Shown here: positions 57,817 to 64,000 of the stretch, piece by piece
Layout: each line of letters starts with the position of its first letter
Position numbering within the stretch: the stretch's first letter is position 1
From: Nocardioides sp. NBC_00368
GTDB lineage: Bacteria; Actinomycetota; Actinomycetes; Propionibacteriales; Nocardioidaceae
Length of the DNA: 64,000 nucleotides
NCBI RefSeq assembly: GCF_036090055.1
Contig: NZ_CP107970.1
Location: 4,547,001-4,611,000, forward strand
Reading direction: 5' to 3'
The notes under the pieces: model-generated
Database searches by the model: none
What the model saw: the letters and a program-made list of their open reading frames with translations, nothing else
What the model was told of the DNA's origin: nothing
Program-made: the position numbers and the translations under genes

Positions 57817-60153
57817 CTATTTCTGGAGGAGGAGACGCAACAACACGATCGCGCCCTGTTTGTCGAGGGGATTGTTCTGGTTGCCGCACTTGGGCGACTG
57901 CACGCAGGAGGGGCAGCCGTCGTCGCACTCGCAGGCTTCGATGGTCTCCAAGGTGGCACCGAGCCACTCCCGGGCGGCTCGGAAGCCACGCTCGGAGAAC
58001 CCGGCACCACCGGGATGGCCGTCGTAGACGAAGACGGTGAGCATGCCGGTGTCCGGGTGGGATGCGGTGCTGACGCCACCGATGTCCCAGCGGTCGCAGG
58101 TCGCGATCAGCGGGAGCAGGCCGATCGAGCAGTGCTCGGCGGCATGGGCGGCGCCCGGGATGTCCGCATCCTCCAACCCGGCGGCATCGAGGGCCGACGC
58201 CGGCACGGTCCACCAGACCGCAGACGTGCGCAGCGTACGTTCGGGCAGGTCGAGGAGCTCCTCGCCCAACACCTCGCCGCTCGGCTGCCGCCGACGCAGG
58301 AAGGAGACGACCTGGTGGGTGACGTCGACGTCGCCGTAGGCCAGCCGGCACTCTCCCCAGGCGACCTGCTCCCGCTCGGCGACGATCGAGATCTCGGTGA
58401 TCTCCCGGGCGGAGGTGGAGTAGCCGGGGTCGTCGCGGGAGATCACCGCGACGTTCTCCTCCAGGTCGAGCTCGTGCACCAGATAGGTCTCGCCTCGGTG
58501 GACGTAGACGGCGCCGGCGTGTGCGCTCGCGTGCGAGCTCGCGGCGTCGACCGTGCCGACGACGCGGCCGGTCGCGGCCTCGATCAGCTGCACCTGGGAC
58601 CCGCCCGAGGAGCGGATGTCGGCGAGATCGGCGGCACGGCGGCGGTCGGTCCAGTACCAGCCACGAGGCCGCTTGCGCAGCAGCCCCGAGGCGACCAGGT
58701 TGTCCACGATCTCTCTCGCGCCCGGCCCGAAGAGCGGTAGGTCCGGCTCGGTGAGCGGAAGCTCCTGAGCGGCGGCACAGAGGTGCGGACCGACGACGTA
58801 GGGATTGGCCGGGTCGAAGACGGTGGCCTCGACCGGCTGACCGAGAAGCGCGTCCGGATGGGTGACGAGGTAGGTGTCCAGCGGGTCGTCGCGAGCAACC
58901 AGGATGCCGAGGGCATCGCCCGCGCCACGTCCGGCGCGGCCGAGCTGCTGCCAGAAGGCAGAGCGCCTGCCGGGATAGCCGGCCAGTACGACCGCGTCCA
59001 GGCCACTGATGTCGATCCCGAGCTCGAGGGCGTTCGTTGCTGCCAGCCCCAGCAACTCGCCCGACCGCAGTGACGCCTCGATCGCCCTGCGCTCCTCGGG
59101 CAGATATCCACCGCGGTAGGACGTCACTCGTCCCGGCAGTGACGGATCGACCTCGGCCAGCTCGGTGGCCGCGGTCATGGCGACCTGCTCGGCACCGACC
59201 CGGGAACGTACGAAAGCCAGGGTGCGTACGTCCGAGGAGACCAGGTCGGCGAGGAGGTCGGCGGTCTCCGCGGAGGCTGCGCGGCGCACGGGCGCGCCGT
59301 TCTCGCCAACGTGCGTCGTCAGCGGCGGCTGCCACAGCGCGATCGAGAGCTCGCCCCGTGGTGAGGCGTCGGCGGTGACCGGTAGTACCGGAAGGCCGAT
59401 GAGTCGCTCGCCGGCGGTCGCAGGCTCGGCGACCGTCGCCGAGGCCAGGATGAACGTGGGTGAGGAGCCGTAGAGGGCACAGATGCGGCGAAGCCGGCGC
59501 AGCACGTGTGAGACGTGCGCCCCGAAGACGCCGCGGTAGTGATGGCACTCGTCGATGACGACGTAGCGCAGCGACCGGAAGAAGGCCGTCCACCGCTGGT
59601 GTCCGGGAAGCAGCGACCGGTGCAGCATGTCGGGGTTGGTCAGGACGTACTCGCCGTAGTCGCGTGCCCAGTCCCGCTGCTCCCGGGTGCTGTCGCCGTC
59701 GTGCGTCACCGCGCGGACATCGACGCCCAGCTCCCGTAGCCCGGTGAGCTGGTCCTGGGCGAGTGCCTTTGTGGGCGCGAGGTAGAGGACGCCGGCGCCG
59801 CGCTCACCACGTGGACCCCGTCCGTCTCGGATCGCGGTCAGTGCGGGCAACTGATATGCCAACGACTTCCCGGAGGCGGTGCCGGTCGAGACGATCACGT
59901 GGCTGCCTTCGTGGGCGGCCTCGGCGGCCACCGCCTGATGCTGCCACGGACGCCGGATCCCGCGGGCGATCAGGGCGTCGACCACATCGGGCGACGCCCA
60001 GCCCGGCCAGTCGGCGAAGACTGCCTCACGCGGCGGAACCTGCTCGAGGTGAGCGAGCCGGTCCTCGCGGCCCGGGACGGCAGCGAGCCGGCGTACGAGA
60101 CGCTGTCCTGAGCCCGTCGAAGGGTCGCCGGTCGCCGACGTCAACACCTTCAT
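57817..60153 (-). CDS. MrfA/YprA-type DEAD/DEAH-box helicase with DUF1998 zinc domain
   Basis: 778 residues. Q-like region IRRPWQHQAVAAEAAHEGSH, Walker A 91-97 (GTASGKS), motif Ia LYLAPTKALAQDQ, TNPDMLH, DEAH-like box DECHHYRGVF (201-), SATVAEP (motif III), and motifs IV-VI with ATNALELGIDISGLDAVVLA and QQLGRAGRGAGDAL. The C-terminus has the four-cysteine cluster CECDDGCPSCVQSPKCGNQN, which in B. subtilis MrfA supports mitomycin-type adduct repair. The partner exonuclease MrfB is not adjacent. The extreme N-terminus contains a GDPSTGSGQ insertion coded by a repeat-like DNA motif. Confidence 0.92.
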   Translation of the reverse strand: MKVLTSATGDPSTGSGQRLVRRLAAVPGREDRLAHLEQVPPREAVFADWPGWASPDVVDALIARGIRRPWQHQAVAAEAAHEGSHVIVSTGTASGKSLAYQLPALTAIRDGRGPRGERGAGVLYLAPTKALAQDQLTGLRELGVDVRAVTHDGDSTREQRDWARDYGEYVLTNPDMLHRSLLPGHQRWTAFFRSLRYVVIDECHHYRGVFGAHVSHVLRRLRRICALYGSSPTFILASATVAEPATAGERLIGLPVLPVTADASPRGELSIALWQPPLTTHVGENGAPVRRAASAETADLLADLVSSDVRTLAFVRSRVGAEQVAMTAATELAEVDPSLPGRVTSYRGGYLPEERRAIEASLRSGELLGLAATNALELGIDISGLDAVVLAGYPGRRSAFWQQLGRAGRGAGDALGILVARDDPLDTYLVTHPDALLGQPVEATVFDPANPYVVGPHLCAAAQELPLTEPDLPLFGPGAREIVDNLVASGLLRKRPRGWYWTDRRRAADLADIRSSGGSQVQLIEAATGRVVGTVDAASSHASAHAGAVYVHRGETYLVHELDLEENVAVISRDDPGYSTSAREITEISIVAEREQVAWGECRLAYGDVDVTHQVVSFLRRRQPSGEVLGEELLDLPERTLRTSAVWWTVPASALDAAGLEDADIPGAAHAAEHCSIGLLPLIATCDRWDIGGVSTASHPDTGMLTVFVYDGHPGGAGFSERGFRAAREWLGATLETIEACECDDGCPSCVQSPKCGNQNNPLDKQGAIVLLRLLLQK

Positions 60154-60334
60154 ATTCTCCCAGAATCCTGGTGGTCGTCACGTCTGGGGCCCGCATCTGG
60201 CGCATGACGTTGCGAGTTTCTTGCGCGCATCCTGGTGAGCCGTGGTTACATTACGATCGACTCCGGATATCGGACGCGAGGATGCTCGATACCGGAGTCA
60301 GTTGTCTCACGTTCCTTGGCAGGAGAACTTCGAA

Positions 60335-60670
60335 GTGGATCTGACGCTTGCGACTCGCGAGCTCGACTCGGCCACCGTCGTGGCCGTGGGCGGCGAGATC
60401 GACGTCTATACCGCGCCGAAGCTGAGGGACAAGATCACCGAGCTGGTTGCCCGGGGTCACTACGACATCGTCGTCGACCTCGAGGCCGTGGAGTTCCTCG
60501 ACTCGACCGGCCTCGGCGTTCTGGTCGGTGGACTGAAGAAGGTCCGCCAGCACGACGGCATGCTGCGTCTGGTCTGCACCCAGGAGCGGCTGCTCAAGAT
60601 CTTCCGGATCACCGGCCTCGCCAAGGTCTTCGACATCCACGCCAGCGCCGAGGGCGCGGCAGCAGGCTGA
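60335..60670 (+). CDS. STAS-domain anti-sigma factor antagonist (BldG-like)
   Basis: 111 residues from GTG 60335, chosen because AGGAG lies nine bases upstream; an in-frame extension to 60242 lacks a ribosome site. STAS fold with AVGGEIDVYTAPKLRDKITE and the phosphorylation loop VEFLDSTGLGVLVGGLKKVR, whose Ser57 is the usual kinase target. It should bind an anti-sigma kinase in its unphosphorylated form and free a sigma factor. In Streptomyces, BldG of this type lies near topA as here. No kinase gene is adjacent. Confidence 0.9.
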   Translation: MDLTLATRELDSATVVAVGGEIDVYTAPKLRDKITELVARGHYDIVVDLEAVEFLDSTGLGVLVGGLKKVRQHDGMLRLVCTQERLLKIFRITGLAKVFDIHASAEGAAAG

Positions 60671-60677
60671 CCCGGTA

Positions 60678-60841
60678 TGAGCTCACCCGGGGAGGTGGAG
60701 CCTGCTGCGCGCCGCGATACGCATGTCCTGGCGGCGTTGCCGCCGCTCGACGGCCAACCCCGGGCCGCCTTCGCAGCGCCGCCTTGCCAGGCCACGCGTC
60801 TCGCGGCGCTCGCGACGACCCCACCTCCCCGCGTGATCTCA
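60678..60841. repeat. 164-bp imperfect inverted repeat filling the STAS-methyltransferase gap
   Basis: Ends TGAGCTCACCCGGGGAGGTG (60678-) and CACCTCCCCGCGTGATCTCA (-60841) pair over 21 bases with two mismatches. Further in, GCGCCGCGATACGCATGTCC pairs with the complement of the GGCCACGCGTCTCGCGGCGC segment (60790-60809). The result is one long bulged stem of about 75 bp. It could be a MITE-like element or a structured RNA. Confidence 0.6.
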
Positions 60842-60853
60842 TAGGCTCCAGGT

Positions 60854-62308
60854 GTGAGTGACCTCCCGCACCGGCTCCGTGACGCCCTCCAGCAGGCTGA
60901 CTTCTCCTACGACTCCGTCGCCGAGCTGCTCGGCCCGATCGCCCACTCCGCGCTCAGCCGCAACGAGACGCTGCCAGGCAGGCGGCGCACCCACGGAGGC
61001 TCCCCGCTGGAGACCCTCGTCCGGCTCTTCCTGCTGCAGACGACCGTCTCGCTCGACCACGCCGAAGCAGCTCTTCCCGGGTTGGTCGACCGGCTCGCCG
61101 TCGAGGGGATCCTGGAGCAGTCGGTCGGTGAGGTCGCGGCCCGCCTGGACGTGCGTCCGTACGCCGCCGATGACACCGCCCTGTGGGTCGTCTCCGACCT
61201 CACGCCGGGCCTCGACGGCCGCCCGCAACGCGTCGGCCCCGAGCACGTGCTCGGGATCAGCCCAGCCTCCACCTCCCTCGCACAGCTGACCATCCGTGAC
61301 CAGGTCGGCACCGCCCTCGACCTCGGCACCGGCTGTGGCGTGCAGGCCCTCCATCTCGCGACCCACAGCGACCGGGTGGTCGCGACCGACGTCAACCAGC
61401 GAGCCCTGTGGATCACCGCGTTCAACGCCGCGCTCAACGACGTGGCCGACCGGATCGACGTACGCAACGGGTCGTTCTTCGAGCCCGTCGCGACCGAGCG
61501 CTTCGATCTGATCGCGACAAACCCGCCGTTCGTGATCAGCCCGGCGACCGGCGAGCGCCTTGTCTACCGCGACTCCGGCCTTCCCGGCGACCGGGTGGTC
61601 GAGGACATCGTCAAGGCCGCTCCCGGCATGCTCACCGAGGGTGGCTGGTGTCAGATCCTGGGCAACTGGATCATCTCCGAGGAGCAGCCCTGGGACGACC
61701 GCCTCGAGGGCTGGTTCGGCGACGAGGTCGACGCGTTCGTGGTGCAGCGTGAAGTGCTCGATCCTGCGGCGTACGTCGAGCTCTGGCTCAAGGACTCCGG
61801 CCACCACGGTGCCGAGGACTACCTGACCCGCTACGACACCTGGCTGTCGTGGTTCGAGGAGCAGAAGATCGAGGGCGTCGGGTTCGGTTGGATCAACCTC
61901 CACCGCACCGACACCGCCAACCCGAAGCGCGAGCTCCTGGAGTGGCCCTACGACGTCGAGCAGCCGATCGCCCCGGCGATCAGGGCATGGGGCGAGGCCG
62001 CCTGCGTCGAGGTCACCGAATACTCCACGCTGGTGCTCGCCGAGGACGTCCAGCAGGAGACCCTCGGCCAGCCCGGCGCCGAAGACCCGAGCACCGTCAT
62101 CCTCCGTCAGCAGCGTGGCCTGCGCCGCGCCCGGCAGGCCGACACCATCGAGGCGGCCTTCGCGGGCGCCTGCGACGGGGACCTGGCCGTCGGTCAGATC
62201 CTCGACGCGCTCGCGCAGATCCTCGACCGCGACCCCGCGGTCGTGCGCAGCAGCTATCTGCCGATCGCCCAGGAGCTGGTCAGCGAGGGCTTCCTCCGTC
62301 CCGTATGA
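60854..62308 (+). CDS. class I methyltransferase with NPPF motif (HemK/N5-glutamine or rRNA MTase-like)
   Basis: 484 residues. An N-terminal helical domain (SDLPHRLRDALQQADFSYDS; LFLLQTTVSLDHAEAAL) is followed by the SAM domain: TALDLGTGCGVQALHLATHS (motif I), VVATDVNQRALWITAFNAAL (motif II) and IATNPPFVISPATGERLVYR (NPPF at residue 223), the signature of enzymes that methylate an amide or exocyclic amine, such as PrmC or RsmC. A C-terminal helical extension of about 110 residues completes it. Well conserved beside BldG/topA in actinobacteria; substrate not established. The 3' end overlaps the convergent gene by 29 bp. Confidence 0.87.
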   Translation: MSDLPHRLRDALQQADFSYDSVAELLGPIAHSALSRNETLPGRRRTHGGSPLETLVRLFLLQTTVSLDHAEAALPGLVDRLAVEGILEQSVGEVAARLDVRPYAADDTALWVVSDLTPGLDGRPQRVGPEHVLGISPASTSLAQLTIRDQVGTALDLGTGCGVQALHLATHSDRVVATDVNQRALWITAFNAALNDVADRIDVRNGSFFEPVATERFDLIATNPPFVISPATGERLVYRDSGLPGDRVVEDIVKAAPGMLTEGGWCQILGNWIISEEQPWDDRLEGWFGDEVDAFVVQREVLDPAAYVELWLKDSGHHGAEDYLTRYDTWLSWFEEQKIEGVGFGWINLHRTDTANPKRELLEWPYDVEQPIAPAIRAWGEAACVEVTEYSTLVLAEDVQQETLGQPGAEDPSTVILRQQRGLRRARQADTIEAAFAGACDGDLAVGQILDALAQILDRDPAVVRSSYLPIAQELVSEGFLRPV

Positions 62309-63020
62309 GGCACGCCTGGTCCCGAAGCCTGATCAGGCGTCGGCGCACGCTCGAGACGAGCAGGTCCGGGTAGCCCAGCGGCTCGAGATCGGGGAGGTCG
62401 CGCATGCCCCAGGGTCGCTGCGTCTGCCACGGCCAGAAGCCGCGGAGCGCGGCCGCCAGCTGCTTGCCGCAGGCCGTGGGCATCCGCTTCAGGCCCAGCC
62501 GCTCCTTGAGCGCGGTCGCGGTGACCAGGCCGTTCGGTCCGGCGAGCCCGTTGGCGCCCAGGATGGTCCACACGATCCCGGCAGCCACCTGAGCCGGCTG
62601 CGTGGGGCGATCGACGACCACCGGGTCGATCTCCCACAGCCGCAGCAGCGCCCGCCGCAACGCGAAGCCCACCTCCGCGACCGGGAAGCCGGCCGCGACG
62701 TCGTCGAGCAGCTCGGCCACCGCCTCCAGCTGCGTACGCCCCGCCGCATCCTCCACGACCGGCAGGTCCAGGCCGTCCTCGAGCAGCGGCGCGGCATCCA
62801 GCGCGGTGACCGCCTCGTGGCCGCCGCACAGCGCGGCCAGCCAGTCCAGCGCCACCTCGTGCTCGGGACGCGGTGGCGTGACCGGCCGGGTCAGCTCCGC
62901 CTCCAGTCGCTCCAGGATCATGTTGGTCCTGGTGAGCAGCTGGGCGCACTCGGAGCAGACCAGGTGCTCCGGGGGCGTGGTCAGACCCTCGATGTAGTCG
63001 GTGTATTCGGTGTCGATCAT
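62280..63020 (-). CDS. hypothetical protein with N-terminal CxxC
   Basis: 246 residues. The start has HLVCSECAQLLTRTNMILER, a CxxC pair that could bind a metal or take part in redox chemistry; later TACGKQLAAALRGFWPWQTQ and WGMRDLPDLEPLGYPDLLVS. Mostly alpha-helical, with no membrane segments and no signal peptide. No family recognised. It overlaps the methyltransferase gene convergently and is divergent from topA with a 315-bp gap. Confidence 0.7.
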   Translation of the reverse strand: MIDTEYTDYIEGLTTPPEHLVCSECAQLLTRTNMILERLEAELTRPVTPPRPEHEVALDWLAALCGGHEAVTALDAAPLLEDGLDLPVVEDAAGRTQLEAVAELLDDVAAGFPVAEVGFALRRALLRLWEIDPVVVDRPTQPAQVAAGIVWTILGANGLAGPNGLVTATALKERLGLKRMPTACGKQLAAALRGFWPWQTQRPWGMRDLPDLEPLGYPDLLVSSVRRRLIRLRDQACLIRDGGSPR

Positions 63021-63335
63021 CAGCAGAGACCTCTCGGTTCGGATGGGTCTCGCCGTCCTCGAGGGACACCCTACGGACGACCACCGACAGAATCGGTGGG
63101 GCGACTTCGGGGGTCGTCGCGGTGACCACGATGAGACACGGATTTCACGCTCCCACTCCCGAGCGTGCTAGGTATTGTCATCGCGGCGCCCAAGGCAACA
63201 CGCCATGTTGTCCGAGAGCACAGTGCCGCATGAACCGCGGTGACTGGACCCATGCCGGCTGGAGACACGCGCTAACGTGTCTCGCCAGAGCTTGTCAGTG
63301 GTGCCAGGCTCTGCTGCAGTGAGATAAGGACGTCA
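63021..63335. other. topA promoter region
   Basis: Gene-free 315 bp. Two short perfect hairpins are seen: CACGCTC/GAGCGTG (63146-63167) and GAGACACG-CGCTAA-CGTGTCTC (63262-63283), the second about 50 bp before the topA start. CTAGGTATTGT near 63168 is a possible -10 region. Nothing else recognised. Confidence 0.5.
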
Positions 63336-64000
63336 GTGGCACACAAGTTGGTGATCGTCGAGTCCCCGGCGAAGGCTCAGAAGATCGGCGGATACCTCGG
63401 ACAGGGGTATGTCGTCGAGGCATCCGTCGGGCACATCCGCGACCTTCCGCAGAGCGCGGCAGACACCCCCGCCAAGATCAAGGACAAGCCGTGGGGGCGC
63501 TTCGGCGTCGACGTCGACAACGGCTTCACCCCTTACTACGTCGTGCCCAGCGACAAGAAGAAGCAGATCGCCAAGCTCAAGTCGCTCCTCAAGGACGCCG
63601 ACGAGCTCTACCTCGCCACCGATGAGGACCGCGAAGGCGAGGCGATCGCCTGGCACCTCCTCGACGAGCTGAAGCCGAAGAAGGACATCCCGGTCAAGCG
63701 GATGGTCTTCCATGAGATCACCAAGCCGGCGATCCTCGCGGCCGCCGAGAACCCCCGTGAGCTCGACATGGACCTCGTCGAGGCCCAGGAGTCCCGCCGG
63801 ATCCTCGACCGCCTCTACGGCTACGAGATCTCCCCGGTGCTCTGGAAGAAGGTCATGCCCCGGCTGAGCGCCGGGCGGGTCCAGTCCGTCGCCACCAGGC
63901 TCGTCGTCGACCGTGAGCGCGAGCGGATCGCCTTCCGCACCGCCTCCTACTGGGACCTGGCCGGCACCTTCGACGCCGGCTCCGACCACGACCCGCGGAT
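63336..64000 (+). CDS. topA: DNA topoisomerase I (partial, 3' end beyond window)
   Basis: About 221 codons from GTG 63336 (AAGGA upstream). HKLVIVESPAKAQKIGGYLG opens the TOPRIM domain; the acidic triad is in YLATDEDREGEAIAWHLLDE, and RILDRLYGYEISPVLWKKVM and LSAGRVQSVATRLVVDRERE begin the gate domains. The catalytic tyrosine and the C-terminal zinc-less lysine-rich tail of actinobacterial TopA lie outside. It relaxes negative supercoils. Confidence 0.97.
   Translation, partial: MAHKLVIVESPAKAQKIGGYLGQGYVVEASVGHIRDLPQSAADTPAKIKDKPWGRFGVDVDNGFTPYYVVPSDKKKQIAKLKSLLKDADELYLATDEDREGEAIAWHLLDELKPKKDIPVKRMVFHEITKPAILAAAENPRELDMDLVEAQESRRILDRLYGYEISPVLWKKVMPRLSAGRVQSVATRLVVDRERERIAFRTASYWDLAGTFDAGSDHDPR

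Overview
The window is about 64 kb of very GC-rich DNA (roughly 70%), with frequent GTG starts, ATGA/GTGA start-stop overlaps and TACG-rich codon contexts. Gene content (KstR2-type steroid catabolism, mycothiol-type maleylpyruvate isomerase, actinobacterial Tad pilus locus with a DUF4244-type pilin, streptogrisin-like proteases, topA next to a BldG-like STAS gene) points to a soil actinobacterium, most likely of the Nocardioides group. The species assignment is inference. No rRNA, tRNA, CRISPR array, integrase or insertion sequence was seen.

Region 1 (1-6.6 kb): end of an SDR gene, a thiolase, a RelE/ParE-type toxin with its antitoxin, a KefB-like cation/proton antiporter, and a secreted PGRP amidase with FG-GAP repeats.

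Region 2 (6.6-22.3 kb): an almost complete KstR2 regulon for the last steps of steroid breakdown, that is, opening of rings C and D starting from HIP. It holds fadD3, kstR2, ipdB, ipdA, fadE33, fadE32, fadE31, an extra enoyl-CoA hydratase, fadE30, an SDR, fadA6, ipdC, echA20 and a second SDR. Three divergent promoters each carry a match to the KstR2 operator AnCAAGnnCTTGnT (one perfect, the others degenerate). A YidC paralogue, a small membrane protein and a GNAT acetyltransferase interrupt the set.

Region 3 (22.4-25.2 kb): a Tat-exported class A beta-lactamase, divergent from a LysR regulator and a second serine-active-site protein that lacks the deacylating glutamate. This matches the BlaL-BlaA-BlaB layout of Streptomyces cacaoi.

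Region 4 (25-43.8 kb): mixed metabolic and stress genes: MFS transporters, an OafA-type acyltransferase, an FAD-linked sugar lactone oxidase, two alanine-racemase-fold PLP enzymes around a TetR gene, an EEP hydrolase, an MFS-ohr pair under a TetR regulator with three operators, an ECF41 sigma factor with its CMD/AhpD partner, a fumarylpyruvate hydrolase and maleylpyruvate isomerase pair with an IclR gene, and two paralogous membrane-anchored proteins of unknown function.

Region 5 (43.8-51.4 kb): three tandem streptogrisin-like pro-proteases with related promoters, a GT4 glycosyltransferase, a membrane protein, a methyltransferase and a degenerate Fic-fold protein.

Region 6 (51.7-64 kb): HAD phosphatase, ssd-tadA-tadB-tadC and pilin-tadE-tadG-like operons (each preceded by the same ~50-bp element containing DnaA-box-like ATCCACAG motifs), an MrfA-type helicase, a STAS anti-sigma antagonist, an NPPF methyltransferase, a hypothetical gene and the 5' end of topA.

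Intergenic spaces between convergent genes hold several structured repeats. Two families (25.2/56.3 kb and 35.5/39.5 kb) show paired, compensatory changes in their stems.
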